From: CAWCKS01 sp963763485
Lineage (GTDB): Bacteria > Pseudomonadota > Alphaproteobacteria > Rhizobiales > Xanthobacteraceae
DNA: 64,000 bases
Assembly: GCA_963763485.1 (NCBI GenBank)
Contig: CAVXOW010000005.1
Coordinates: 1,488,001-1,552,000, forward strand
Direction: 5' to 3'
Shown here: positions 1 through 8,817 of the stretch, one piece after another
Layout: the number at the start of each line of letters is the position of its first letter
Numbering within the stretch: position 1 is the stretch's first letter
Translations under genes and position numbers: made by a program
Notes under the pieces: model-generated
Database searches by the model: none
Seen by the model: the letters and a program-made list of their open reading frames with translations, nothing else
What the model was told of the DNA's origin: nothing

Positions 1-455
1 AATTCCATTCTCTGAAAGCCGTGATAGTCGTCAACGTCAGCAGGCCGAGCAAGGTGACAATGATGTCCGTGGCAACAGTGCGGCTCGGCCTTCTGGAAAC
101 TTGTGGCAGCTGCAGCCAGTGCCCTTTGCGACTACCTGCGCAAAGCGCTCGTGAGGGACGTTGGCCAGCGGTGCTTCCGAGCGACTTGAGCATTCACTTT
201 TGCTTCAGCTGCTGCCGTTTTTCATGTCTAATTCTATCCGCCGGTCCGCGATGTGTCGGCCTGTATCACCGCGGGGTTGGCGGGCGAAACACCAAAAGTA
301 CCCGTCGAATAGCACTTCTTCTATTTGTGTCACCTGAGTCATCTAAATGAAGAAAAGTTTATCCGACAGGCCATGTCAGGCTAAACATTCTCATCCCCCG
401 ACACAGGCGCCCCAGCCGACACAGGCGACACACGGCCACCAGCTCTGGCCGCGCT
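1..455. other. No supported gene
   Basis: I see no convincing coding region here. A plus-strand open frame at 21-350 has no recognisable domain. On the minus strand an open frame entering from the left edge contains a possible hydrophobic stretch, but it is too short to call. The segment lies downstream of the broken primase gene and inside the presumed element. Confidence 0.4.
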
Positions 456-1864
456 TCACGCCTCCTCCGCCTGCCATTCGGTAATTCCCGGGTTGCGCCA
501 GGGCCAGCCGGGGAAACGTGCCTCCCATGCCTGCCGTAGCTCGAGCAGGGCAGGGAACGTCCAGCCTCTCACCCGCAAGCACGCGATGCTCGTTGCTGCA
601 GCCTTGCTTCTTGAAATGGTCGCCGAGCTGGTTGTCGCCGATATGGTAGCGGAGCCGCGGCTCAATGTTGCGGGCATCGTCGAGCAGGCCAGGCCTGGTG
701 ACGAAGTGCCAGGCGTCGTTTTTGTCCTGGGTTCCCTGTTGCCACTTGCCACTGCGTGCGCAGTTGGGCTGCTCAGGATCACTGCCGGCAAGTGTGCCGC
801 GCTCCAGCAGTTCGCACCACCAGTTATCGAGCGGCGCTAGGCTGAGCCGCTGCTGTTCGAATAGGCCGGTGTCTGTCGGCAGGTCGCGCGGGTGCCAGTC
901 GCCGAGATCGTGATGAAGGAGATCGTAAAGCATCGCCGCATAGCCGCCGGCATCCATTTGCGCATACAACGGCGCGAACCACTCGCGGCTTTGGATCTGG
1001 CTGTCCGGCACCTCGCACAGCACATAGCGTCGCTCGCATTCGCCGCTTGGAACGACCCAGTTTTCGTTGCTCGCCATGACAATGTGCAAATAGTTCGGCG
1101 TCTCGACAAGGTTGCGGTGCTTGGCCTCAATCTGCAGGGTCGGCTCCGTGATCAGCCTGTTCAATGAACCGATTGCGGCGCGGTCGCCAGGCCACAGGCA
1201 CTCGTCGGCAAATAGCAGACAGGCGTCCCTCAGATGGAAGTTGAACTCTCCGGTCAGGTGCTTGCTCGAACTGATATGAGCAGCGTGCTGGCCGAAGACC
1301 TGGCGCAGCGCTCGACCCAGCGTTCCCTTGCCGGTGCCCTTTCGACCCTTGAATACCAGGCAGACTTCGGCTTGCTCAGCCGGGTGCTGCACGGCCCAGG
1401 CCATCCAGCTCAGGATATAATTGGCCCGTTCCTCGTTGCCGGCTGCCAGCACCTCCATGATGTGCCGCTGCATCAGTGACCAGTCGCCTTGCTTTGGCTC
1501 GAAGGGCCAGCCCTTCCATAGATTGAGCCCGGCCGGCAATCACCTCGGCGCCGCCTGGTTCGAACACCAGGCCGGCATACTGGCGACGCTTGGGGTGCTC
1601 TAACCAAAAGTCGCCAGCCCTGACGCGCTTGCGGCCGTACTTGATCGTACGGTTGAGCAGCAGGTTGCGGAACTCCGCGAACGTCATGAATGTTGAGACC
1701 TGGCGAACATGGCCGCGGTGCTCGTGGCGTTCGAAGTGATGAACGTAAACGCGACCACCTTCCTGCACCACGCAGTATTTTGCGTTCAGCTCCTCGAGCA
1801 GCAGCTGCCACGACGCTTTCTTCACCGGCTTAGCGAGGGCCGGGTCGATCTCGTCATTGATCAT
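456..1864 (-). pseudogene. Primase/helicase (DUF5906, P4/D5-like), two frameshifts
   Basis: The minus-strand reading covers a phage or plasmid replication protein of the DUF5906/D5-type superfamily 3 helicase group. Its centre holds a Walker A motif (GRKGTGKGTLG), a Walker B-like motif (LLFADE) and the sensor segment MASNENW. These helicases unwind DNA at an origin during element replication. The frame breaks twice. Near 1540 the N-terminal part (ending FEPGG) must shift to continue as PAGLNLWKGW. Near 575 it must shift again to reach the C-terminal segment RGWTFPALLELRQAW, which ends at 456. Each break is a single-base type. The start ATG at 1864 overlaps the upstream gene by 11 bases. It is either an inactive relic or a gene with two sequencing errors; decay fits the setting better. 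Confidence 0.75.
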
Positions 1865-2393
1865 TATGGCTGTCCTCCTCGTCGGCGCTCGTCGTCGGAG
1901 GAGGTAGCGTCCACTTCGGCGGTGGCCTGCTAACGCGAGTTGGAATCACGCAGGGGCGGCCTCGAGGCGGTGGCGATGGTGGCGGTGCCGGCTCGACCAG
2001 GCCAAGATCTTCTGCAAGCCGTCTCATGCGGGCGGCATACTTGCCGTCCCAGCCCCAGTACTCGACCAGTTCCGGCCAGGTCAGGCTGCGGTGTTCGCCG
2101 ACCAAGTATTCGCAGTCGCCGGCAAGACCAACCTTCAGAAGTGCGACCAGCCAAGGGTTCGGAGCGTCGGGCTTCGACGCTTGCTGTGGGGTGATTGGGG
2201 AGGTAGAATTTGTGCTCCTTCCACGCACATCGACTATCTCCTCGAACCCGGCGTCACCAGCGCCGGGGCCTTGGATGTCAGTCACGGCGATTACGCTGTC
2301 AGCAAGACGGGTAGTGTTACTATGCGCTTCGCGGCTAGTGTGCCGGAAATCAGTTGGGAAATCGCATGTAACGCATTGATATTGTAAAAGCAC
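1854..2393 (-). CDS. Hypothetical protein of the integrated element
   Basis: This encodes up to 179 residues of unknown function. It lies just upstream of the primase-helicase; its TGA overlaps the primase ATG by 11 bases, the tight coupling usual in phage replication operons, and this is the main reason to believe the gene. The middle (about residues 75-135) is a compact aromatic-rich segment with WPELVEYWGWDGKYAARM, which could be a small helical DNA-binding fold. The last 40 residues are rich in proline and acidic residues. The first 50-70 residues look atypical, so the real start may lie further inside. I recognise no family. Confidence 0.5.
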   Translation of the reverse strand: MLLQYQCVTCDFPTDFRHTSREAHSNTTRLADSVIAVTDIQGPGAGDAGFEEIVDVRGRSTNSTSPITPQQASKPDAPNPWLVALLKVGLAGDCEYLVGEHRSLTWPELVEYWGWDGKYAARMRRLAEDLGLVEPAPPPSPPPRGRPCVIPTRVSRPPPKWTLPPPTTSADEEDSHNDQ

Positions 2394-2440
2394 TTTTGCC
2401 TCCAGTTGGGAGAAAAGTGCTGTCTAATCAATGATGCACG

Positions 2441-2491
<51 letters not shown>

Positions 2492-2497
2492 GCCTTC

Positions 2498-2512
2498 GCT
2501 TGCTTCGCAAGC
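2498..2512. terminator. Short hairpin after the tRNA fragment
   Basis: GCTTGC-TTC-GCAAGC forms a 6-bp stem seven bases after the CCA end. It may be the original terminator of the tRNA gene. There is no clear T run, so the call is weak. Confidence 0.3.
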
Positions 2513-2619
2513 TACGGCTCGGCAAGCCAGCTTTGACCTCTCGTGACGGAGCATGCGAAGCCGGGCTGCCCATGGCGCAGCCATCCAGGGCTATCAGGGC
2601 GTCGTGCGCTACGACATCC

Positions 2620-2895
2620 CTAGCGCCGGCCTGAAGGCGTGGATTGAACATCGCCCAGGCGAGACGCCCAAACGCGCCAAGCCCACACGAGAGCGAGTGG
2701 AGCGAGCGTTGCAAGGCAATAGAGGATGTTGAACGACGTCGGCGTCTCGTAATCGAGAACGGCGGAAGCGATGAACCAACACCCGATGATCGTCAGAAAT
2801 CTTGGGTCAAGCAGCCGCCCGAGCACTTCCTCCGCCTCCGCGATCGTGACGCTGCTCAGTGAACGACAATGCGCGACTTTTCGCAACCGTTGCAT
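2620..2895 (-). CDS. Small hypothetical membrane protein
   Basis: Starting at the ATG at 2895 this gives about 91 residues. The middle has two hydrophobic stretches, roughly residues 32-46 and 54-76 (ILYCLATLAPLALVWAWRVW), suggesting one or two membrane passes, followed by a short basic tail. The open frame extends upstream to 3048, but that part looks non-coding. No family is recognised. It is the first gene on the chromosomal side of the presumed element border. Confidence 0.4.
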   Translation of the reverse strand: MQRLRKVAHCRSLSSVTIAEAEEVLGRLLDPRFLTIIGCWFIASAVLDYETPTSFNILYCLATLAPLALVWAWRVWASRLGDVQSTPSGRR

Positions 2896-3143
2896 GAAGG
2901 CAGCCGAACCCCGTTTCGATCGGCTGGCGGCACTGTCGATTGCGGTTGCAGGTCTAATCGGCGGCTTGCCGCGCGTCCTGCCGGGTTCGTGAGCACCGCT
3001 CTGATCTCGACGCATGGGCCACAAACAGACAAACGCCGGGCGAGCCAACAGCCGAGTGGCGGACGCTAGCTTGCAGCGCGCGCAGCTTTCCCAACCCGGG
3101 ATTTGCCTTTATATCCATCCCAACCAATTCGGGGCACGATCAA

Positions 3144-4328
3144 ATGGAAGAAAAAACTCGCGATTTTTCCGCCGTGCGGGCGGCGATGCAGCGTTACGTC
3201 GATCAGGAGATCATTCCCGGCGTATCGTGGGCCGTGCTGCGCGGGCGTGAGGTCGTCGATCAGCAATGCGTCGGCCTTGCCGATCGCGAGGTGAAGGTGG
3301 CGCTGCGAACAAACCATATCTTCCGCGCCTTCTCCAACACCAAGCTCGTCGTTACCTGCGCGATCATGCTGCTGGTCGAGGAGGGCCGCATCGGGCTGGA
3401 CGACAGAATCGAGAGATTTCTGCCGCAGCTCGGCAATCGCAAGGTGCTGAAGGCGGGCGCGACAAGTCTCGCCGATGTCGAGCCGGCGCAAAGCCCGATC
3501 ACGATCCGCCAGCTGCTGACGCATTCCTCTGGGCTAAGCTACGGCTTCTTCGATCCGGACTCGCTGATGTTCAAGGCCTACAACGAAGCGCGCGTGCTCA
3601 ATCCGATGACGCCGCTGACCGACATGATCGACAAGCTGGCCGATCTGCCGCTGTCCTATCATCCGGGCACGTCGTGGGAATATTCGGTTGCAATCGACGT
3701 GCTCGGCCGCGTCGTCGAGGTTGTTTCCAGCAAGCCGCTCGATGCCTTCATCAAGGCCCGCATCTTCGATCCGCTTGGCATGGTCGACACCGGCTTCTAT
3801 GTGCCCGAGGCCCAGCACAACAGGCTGGTCGCATTTTATAAGGGCGCGGATGTGCTGAACCCGATGAAGCCGGGTCTTTGGAAGATCGACGACCAGCCAC
3901 CGCAAGCCTATCTCAAGCCGCTGCCGCGGCTGTCCGGCGGCGGCGGTCTGGTCTCGACGCTCTCAGACATGCTCGCGCTGGTGCGAAGCCTGCTGCCGGG
4001 CGGCGATCGGCTGCTGAAGCCCGAGACCATCGCGCAGATGATGACGAACCAGTTGCCTGATGGCCGGACCATCCGTTTTGCAAGGCTGGGCCCGATCGCA
4101 GGCAAGGGTTTTGGTCTCGGCGGCGCCGTCACCTTCGCGCCATCGCCGATCGATCCGCCGAAGTCATCAGGCGAATTCCAGTGGGGCGGCGTCGCCGGCA
4201 CGCATTGGTGGATCTGTCCGCAGGCCAACACCGCAGGCGTCCTGATGGCGCAGCGTGAGATGAGCTTCTGGAATCCGTTCTTCTTCGAATTCAAGCGGCT
4301 CGCTTATGAGGCGGTTGGGGCAGCGTGA
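3144..4328 (+). CDS. Serine hydrolase, class C beta-lactamase/esterase family
   Basis: This 394-residue protein belongs to the beta-lactamase-related family (PF00144) of penicillin-recognising hydrolases and EstB-type esterases. The SxxK nucleophile motif is S64-N-T-K67 and the second motif is Y180-S-V; a GGVAGTHWW segment near residue 350 occupies the place of the KTG box. No signal peptide is visible, so a cytoplasmic esterase or amide hydrolase is likelier than a true beta-lactamase. The length is normal for the family. It stands alone and converges on the next gene at 4380. The substrate cannot be told from sequence. Confidence 0.85.
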   Translation: MEEKTRDFSAVRAAMQRYVDQEIIPGVSWAVLRGREVVDQQCVGLADREVKVALRTNHIFRAFSNTKLVVTCAIMLLVEEGRIGLDDRIERFLPQLGNRKVLKAGATSLADVEPAQSPITIRQLLTHSSGLSYGFFDPDSLMFKAYNEARVLNPMTPLTDMIDKLADLPLSYHPGTSWEYSVAIDVLGRVVEVVSSKPLDAFIKARIFDPLGMVDTGFYVPEAQHNRLVAFYKGADVLNPMKPGLWKIDDQPPQAYLKPLPRLSGGGGLVSTLSDMLALVRSLLPGGDRLLKPETIAQMMTNQLPDGRTIRFARLGPIAGKGFGLGGAVTFAPSPIDPPKSSGEFQWGGVAGTHWWICPQANTAGVLMAQREMSFWNPFFFEFKRLAYEAVGAA

Positions 4329-4379
4329 TCCTGGATAGGCGCGCCGCAGACCGGCAGGGCCATCGCGTTCAGGGCGACT

Positions 4380-4889
4380 TCAGCGCGGCGCGAACTTGTA
4401 GCGGAACGTGCAAGATGGCGCGCCCTGCATGATGGTCTGAGCGCGGTCGAGGCTGACCTCGCCGTCGCCGACCGACGCGATGTCGAAATCGGCCTCGCAT
4501 ATCAAGAGCGCGCCGAGCTCGGGTTCGCCGAGCGCGCGAAAGAACTCGGCGAAGCGGCAGCGCGTCACGTCGATATCGAGCGCCTCCTTGTCATGGCGCA
4601 GAATTTCGGCGTCGACCTCGCGGCCGGAGACCTCGCCGAACACGCTCTGGATGGTCGCCCATTTGCGCCGCGGACTGCCGTCGACACTGTCGCCAATGGC
4701 GCCGAACAGCTGCTTCGACCAGTCGCGCAGGGCCTGCTTCACGATGGCGTCGGCCTTGTCCTTTCCGAGCTCGGCGCGCAACGCGCGCAGCACCGGAAGC
4801 AGGACCTGGGCCTGGATCCGAGTCTTGTCGAGCAGCGATAGGCGGGGATCGACCAGATAGTCGTCGAGAACGTTCATCGCGTGTGCCAT
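4380..4889 (-). CDS. L-2-amino-thiazoline-4-carboxylic acid hydrolase family protein
   Basis: This 169-residue protein resembles the ATC hydrolase family (PF14196), whose founding member opens the thiazoline ring on the route to L-cysteine. The C-terminal half carries the family-like run CRFAEFFRALGEPELG, followed by ICEADFDIA and the ending TIMQGAPSCTFRY. Cysteines in these segments are typical of the family. It lies 25 bases downstream of an NTF2-like gene on the same strand, so the two are probably co-transcribed. A second in-frame ATG at 4877 is an alternative start. Many homologues have no tested activity, so the substrate is open. Confidence 0.75.
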   Translation of the reverse strand: MAHAMNVLDDYLVDPRLSLLDKTRIQAQVLLPVLRALRAELGKDKADAIVKQALRDWSKQLFGAIGDSVDGSPRRKWATIQSVFGEVSGREVDAEILRHDKEALDIDVTRCRFAEFFRALGEPELGALLICEADFDIASVGDGEVSLDRAQTIMQGAPSCTFRYKFAPR

Positions 4890-4914
4890 CCGAATGGAGC
4901 CAACCGCGCGGAAG

Positions 4915-5298
4915 CTAGTCCCGCACCTCGGTCATGAAAACCTTTTGCGCGATCTGCCAGCGGCCGTCGATCTTCAGGAGCGACAGTTGGTCGGTGAAGA
5001 AGCGCGGCGGGATTGCGCATTTCAGCTTCACATAGGCCATCGTCGGGCTGACGAGGTCGATGCTCAGCACCTGATCGTGGCGAGGCAGTCCCCGCTGCTT
5101 CGGCGATTGTCTGGCCCGAACGTTGTCGAGCCACGCATCGCGCGGCGTGATCACCAGCTCGCCTTGGTCGGTGACGCTGGTCAGCGCGCTGGTCGGATGA
5201 AAGGCGCTCGCGATCTTGCCCGCGTCGCTCTCGTAAAGTCCGTCGAGGTAGCACTGGATCACGCCTTCGATGCTTTTGACGTCGTCGGTGCCGGTCAT
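4915..5298 (-). CDS. NTF2-like / lumazine-binding-like protein
   Basis: Taking the ATG at 5298 gives about 127 residues with the cone-like fold of the SnoaL/NTF2 superfamily, closest in style to PF12893. The N-terminal helix reads VKSIEGVIQCYLDGLYESD, followed by FHPTSALTSV and the closing strands LLKIDGRWQIAQKVF. The open frame runs upstream to 5427 but that part shows no family character. Such proteins are small-molecule isomerases, cyclases or binding subunits, and here the role is unknown. It is divergent from the LysR-type gene at 5521, which may regulate it together with the ATC-hydrolase-like gene. Confidence 0.7.
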   Translation of the reverse strand: MTGTDDVKSIEGVIQCYLDGLYESDAGKIASAFHPTSALTSVTDQGELVITPRDAWLDNVRARQSPKQRGLPRHDQVLSIDLVSPTMAYVKLKCAIPPRFFTDQLSLLKIDGRWQIAQKVFMTEVRD

Positions 5299-5520
5299 GA
5301 GGTCACGTCCTTCTTGGGCGATCTCGCGGAGATCATGGTTCGGAAATGCACGAAACCTGCTTCCCAAAAAGCCCATCGGCCTTCCGAAGCAGATCGCAGT
5401 TTCAGGTCGGATAATTGCGGCCTGCAACGGCCATGCGCAAACGATTTAAATTGAGCGATTGACGCAGAAAATCTAATGCATGACATTCCGCCGATCGCGC
5501 AACGGAGTTTGCGGAGCGAT

Positions 5521-6114
5521 ATGAGCCATCGACTGCCACCCCTCAATGGTCTGCGTTCGTTCGAGGCCGCAGCGCGCCATCTCAGTTTCACGCGCGCTGC
5601 CGATGAACTTGGCGTCACGCCGGGCGCGGTGAGCCAGCAGGTCAAGTCACTCGAGCGGGCGCTCGGCATCATGCTGTTTCGCCGGCTGCCACGCAGCCTC
5701 GTCCTGACCCAGCAAGGCGAAGCCTACCTGCCGGCGATCGTGTCGGCGTTCAACATTATCTCCAAGGCGACCGAATTGACCGCGCCGGCCCTGCAAGGGC
5801 GGAAATTGCGTTTGGGCGTCGCGCCGCAAGTCATGAAGAAGGCCTCTGCTGCGGTGCGTAAGCTCGGTCAACCCGCGTCGGGCAAGGACATGGTGACGCT
5901 GAAAGTCACCGGCGATGTTGCCGAGTTGCTCGACGGCAAACTGGACGTGATGCTGCGTCCATCCGGCGGCTCGCACCCCGGTCTTCACATCGATCGCCTC
6001 GTCCTGGCCGCTGCCGACGGGACGGTCATGCCGGTCGTGCTGTTGACGCATCCGGGCCTCGCCGGATGCCGCGAGCATCGCAGGCTCGTCAGGCGACTTG
6101 GGGATGAGACTTGA
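5521..6114 (+). CDS. Short LysR-family (GcvA-like) transcriptional regulator
   Basis: The N-terminal 60 residues form a standard LysR winged helix (LRSFEAAARHLSFTRAADEL, then GVTPGAVSQQVKSLE), with wording typical of GcvA-like members. The start at 5521 is preceded by GGAG at a short spacing; an upstream ATG at 5476 is possible. The protein is only 197 residues against about 300 for the family. The effector domain keeps the first lobe (LRLGVAPQV, then LDVMLRPSGG) but most of the second lobe is missing before the ending LAGCREHRRLV. This may be an internally deleted regulator or a naturally short subgroup. It is divergent from the gene pair at 4380-5298, its likely target. Confidence 0.75.
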   Translation: MSHRLPPLNGLRSFEAAARHLSFTRAADELGVTPGAVSQQVKSLERALGIMLFRRLPRSLVLTQQGEAYLPAIVSAFNIISKATELTAPALQGRKLRLGVAPQVMKKASAAVRKLGQPASGKDMVTLKVTGDVAELLDGKLDVMLRPSGGSHPGLHIDRLVLAAADGTVMPVVLLTHPGLAGCREHRRLVRRLGDET

Positions 6115-6194
6115 TCGTCATCGGCCGAGGCGATCTTCGGGCGGCGACGCCGTTTCTGGCTTGGTCGCGCGGACGATCCGGGCTCGCCTCAGGC

Positions 6195-6962
6195 CTAATT
6201 CTTGCCGGCAGAATGCCCCATGCGCCTGCTGATCTTGCCAGCGCAGTCCGTGACAGCCGCGATCATCTCTTCGCGGCGCATCCGGAAACGCACAGTGAGC
6301 GTCCCGAGGTTCAGCGCCGCGACGACATTGTCGTCGCGATCACGGATCGGCGCCGCGACACCGACGGAGTCCTGAACATATTCCTGATCGTTGATGGCAT
6401 ATCCCTGGTGGCGGACCTGGTCCAGGATGCGCCGAAGCGCATCAAGGTCGGTCACGGTCGCCGATGTGTAGGCCACGACCGTCTTGCGCGCGAGATAGGC
6501 CTCGACCAACGCCGGATCCCAGTAGGCCAGCAGGATTCTGCCGGTCGCCGTACAATAGGATTCGTTGGGCGCATCAAGATCGACGTCGTAGCGCACGACC
6601 TGCCGGCTGACACACTTGGCGAGACGGCGAACCTCGCCGCGGCCGGTGCGGACGCTGACGACGACAGTTTCGCCCGTCCGCCCACGCAATTCTTCCATGA
6701 CCGGGTGAGCGGCCGACAACAGCCGCGCTTCCTGCGCGCGCGCGGCCGAGCCGTGTCGGCTTCCGTGCACGAGGACATAGCGCTCGGTCGCATCCTGAAT
6801 GGCATAGCCGCGCGCGACGAGAGTCTGCGCCAGCGCATGGGTGCTGCTTTTGGGAAAACCGAGTTGTTGCGTGATCTCCTTGAGCGTCACTGGCTCCGAA
6901 CAGCCGGCGAGATACTCGATCAGCTCAAGGACGCGAACCGCCGACTTCACTTCGTGATTCAT
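6195..6962 (-). CDS. IclR-family transcriptional regulator
   Basis: This is a full-length 255-residue IclR protein. An N-terminal winged helix (residues 1-70) contains TLKEITQQLGFPKSSTHALA. The GAF-like effector domain follows, with YCTATGRILLAY and the closing SVGVAAPIRDRDDNVVAALN typical of the family. IclR proteins bind palindromic operators as dimers or tetramers and respond to small acids or aromatic metabolites. It is divergent from the SDR gene at 7089, with palindromes and tandem repeats between them, so it probably controls the SDR-deacetylase-transporter operon to its right and its own gene. Confidence 0.9.
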   Translation of the reverse strand: MNHEVKSAVRVLELIEYLAGCSEPVTLKEITQQLGFPKSSTHALAQTLVARGYAIQDATERYVLVHGSRHGSAARAQEARLLSAAHPVMEELRGRTGETVVVSVRTGRGEVRRLAKCVSRQVVRYDVDLDAPNESYCTATGRILLAYWDPALVEAYLARKTVVAYTSATVTDLDALRRILDQVRHQGYAINDQEYVQDSVGVAAPIRDRDDNVVAALNLGTLTVRFRMRREEMIAAVTDCAGKISRRMGHSAGKN

Positions 6963-6997
6963 ATACGTGAACCGTATTCTGCTTGTTGAACAGAATA
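6963..6997. promoter_or_regulatory. Overlapping palindromes, probable IclR operator
   Basis: Two inverted repeats overlap just upstream of the iclR-type start codon. The first is ATACG-N5-CGTAT at 6963-6977. The second is TATTCTG-N9-CAGAATA at 6975-6997. The location, touching the regulator's own start and in the divergent promoter region, fits an autoregulatory operator. The binding protein is inferred. Confidence 0.5.
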
Positions 6998-7010
6998 GGC
7001 GTGGGTAGCC

Positions 7011-7085
7011 TTTGCTTCAACGACAAAACTTGGCTTCAACGCCAGAACTTGGCTTCAACGCTAAACTGCGCTTCGACGCCAAAAG
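7011..7085. repeat. Four tandem 18-19-bp degenerate repeats
   Basis: Four direct repeats follow one another at 7011-7029, 7030-7048, 7049-7066 and 7067-7085. The core is TTGGCTTCAACGCCAGAAC with a few changes in each copy. They fill the leader of the SDR gene at 7089, in the divergent region with the IclR regulator. They may be an array of regulator-binding sites or a local slippage product. Confidence 0.6.
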
Positions 7086-7088
7086 CGG

Positions 7089-7859
7089 GTGAGACCCTTG
7101 GGCAAAACGGATGTGCGCAAAGTCGCGCTCGTCACCGGTGGGGCGCGCGGAATCGGGCGGGCCTGCGCCAAGGCGCTGGCGCGAGCCGGCTACGATATCG
7201 CGATTGTCGATCTGCTGGCGCCGGAGATGGGGCGCACTGCCGGCGAAATCCGCGAGATCGGCCGCGACGCTATTCTCTTCGAGGCCGACGTGGCCGTGTT
7301 CGGCCGCGCCCGGGAGGTCGTCGCGGCAGCGAAACAACATTTCGGCCGCATCGATTTTCTGCTCAACAACGCCGGAAAGTCCATGCCCAAGGGAATTCTC
7401 GAGATTGCCGAGGACGAATTCGACCGCACCATCGCGATCAATCTCAAGAGCTGCTTCAACTACATCAGCGCCGTCGCCCCGATCATGATCGAGCAGGGCG
7501 AGGGGCGCATCGCCTCGATGTCCTCGATCAATGCCATGTCGGGTGGCGTGACCGCGGCGGTCAGTCGCTTCGCCTATGCGTCAGCCAAAGCGGGCATTCT
7601 CGGCATGACGCGATCGCTGGCGAAGGAACTCGGCCCGGCGATCCTGGTCAATGCCATCTGCCCGGGCCTGATCGAGACCGAGCTTGGCAATGCGGTCACA
7701 CGCAGCCGCGGGCCCGAGATCGCGAACCGCGACATCGCGTTGCGGCGCTTGGGCAAGCCCGACGACATCGCCCAGGTTGTCGTCTTCCTCGCCACGTCGG
7801 AACCTTGCTTCATCACCGGCCAAGCCTTCACGGTCGACGGCTTCCAGTACAATTGTTGA
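7089..7859 (+). CDS. SDR-family NAD(P)-dependent oxidoreductase
   Basis: This is a classical short-chain dehydrogenase/reductase of 256 residues. The cofactor motif TGGARGIG is at residues 16-23, NNAG at 93-96, a Ser near 145, and the catalytic pair Y163-x-x-x-K167 in YASAK. Such enzymes oxidise or reduce hydroxy/keto groups, and the FabG-like ending (ITGQAFTVDGF) is typical. The GTG start at 7089 is assumed; codons slightly downstream are possible. It is the first gene of an apparent operon with the deacetylase-like gene and the ABC transporter, and is probably controlled by the divergent IclR protein. Confidence 0.85.
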   Translation: MRPLGKTDVRKVALVTGGARGIGRACAKALARAGYDIAIVDLLAPEMGRTAGEIREIGRDAILFEADVAVFGRAREVVAAAKQHFGRIDFLLNNAGKSMPKGILEIAEDEFDRTIAINLKSCFNYISAVAPIMIEQGEGRIASMSSINAMSGGVTAAVSRFAYASAKAGILGMTRSLAKELGPAILVNAICPGLIETELGNAVTRSRGPEIANRDIALRRLGKPDDIAQVVVFLATSEPCFITGQAFTVDGFQYNC

Positions 7860-7868
7860 CGGACCATC

Positions 7869-8798
7869 ATGAACACCACCCCGCCATCAGATCCTCCATC
7901 AGATCCCTGGACCTGGCCCAACGAAACCTGGCAGGGCATCGTGCAGCATGTCCGGGCCGGGCGCTCGCTGAAGCCGAAGCGCTGGAAGGATGGGGCGACC
8001 TTCGCAGTCGCCTTGTCATTCGACAGCGATCACGAGACGATCGAGCTGCGCCACGGTGGCAAGTCCTATTCGAAGATCAGCCAGGGACAATACGGCGCGC
8101 GCGCTGCCATGCCGCGCATCCTGTCGATCCTGGCACGGCATGACGTGAAGGCCTCGTTCTTCATGCCGGCGGTCGCGGCGATGCTGCATGAGGGTGAGGT
8201 GAAGGCCGTCGCCGAAGCCGGCCACGAGGTCGGCATCCATAGCTGGATCCACGAGTTCAATTCCGTGCTCGGTTATGAGACAGAGCGGGATCTGATGCTG
8301 CGCGCCCGCGATGTACTGGAAAGGCTGAGCGGCACGCGGCCGGTCGGGATGCGGACCGCCTCGTGGGACTTCAGTCCGTGGACGCTCAAGATCGTCCGTG
8401 AACTGGAATTGCTCTATGATTCCTCGCTGATGGCCGACGACGAACCCTACGAGTTGCTCGACGACGGCGAGGCGACCGGTATCGTCGAGCTTCCGGTCGA
8501 GTGGATCCGTGACGACGCTGTTTACTACAATATGGATCGTGGCACGACGCTGAGGCCTTATGGCGGACCATCAATGGTGTTCGACATCTTCTTGCGCGAG
8601 CTCGATGCTGCCGCCAAGGAAGGCGGCCTGTTTCAATTGACGATGCACCCGCATCACAGCGGGCATCGTTCGCGCGTCTGGATCATCGATGAGATCATCG
8701 CAGCCGCAAAGGCGAAGGGCGGCGCATGGTTTGCGACGCACGATGAGATCGCCGCCTATTGCGCAGCCGAAGCAGGCCTGAAGCGGGACGCGAAATAG
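7869..8798 (+). CDS. Polysaccharide deacetylase-family hydrolase (PuuE-like)
   Basis: This 309-residue protein carries the NodB-homology deacetylase fold. The metal and catalytic motif is SFDSDHE around D52-D54 and the second metal motif HSWIHE has H124 and H128. A late motif THMPHH-like segment (TMHPHHSGH) lies near residue 257. There is no signal peptide, which argues against a cell-wall enzyme. Cytoplasmic relatives such as PuuE allantoinase hydrolyse cyclic ureides or amides. Its place between an SDR and a peptide-type importer, with hydantoinase genes downstream in the region, makes hydrolysis of an imported C-N compound a reasonable inference. Confidence 0.8.
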   Translation: MNTTPPSDPPSDPWTWPNETWQGIVQHVRAGRSLKPKRWKDGATFAVALSFDSDHETIELRHGGKSYSKISQGQYGARAAMPRILSILARHDVKASFFMPAVAAMLHEGEVKAVAEAGHEVGIHSWIHEFNSVLGYETERDLMLRARDVLERLSGTRPVGMRTASWDFSPWTLKIVRELELLYDSSLMADDEPYELLDDGEATGIVELPVEWIRDDAVYYNMDRGTTLRPYGGPSMVFDIFLRELDAAAKEGGLFQLTMHPHHSGHRSRVWIIDEIIAAAKAKGGAWFATHDEIAAYCAAEAGLKRDAK

Positions 8799-8817
8799 TC
8801 CGAGAGGAGAAGACGAG

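Noticed and set aside
6983..8143. A 386-residue plus-strand frame over the SDR gene
   Set aside because: Its sequence is a low-complexity shadow of the SDR gene in another frame and shows no family.
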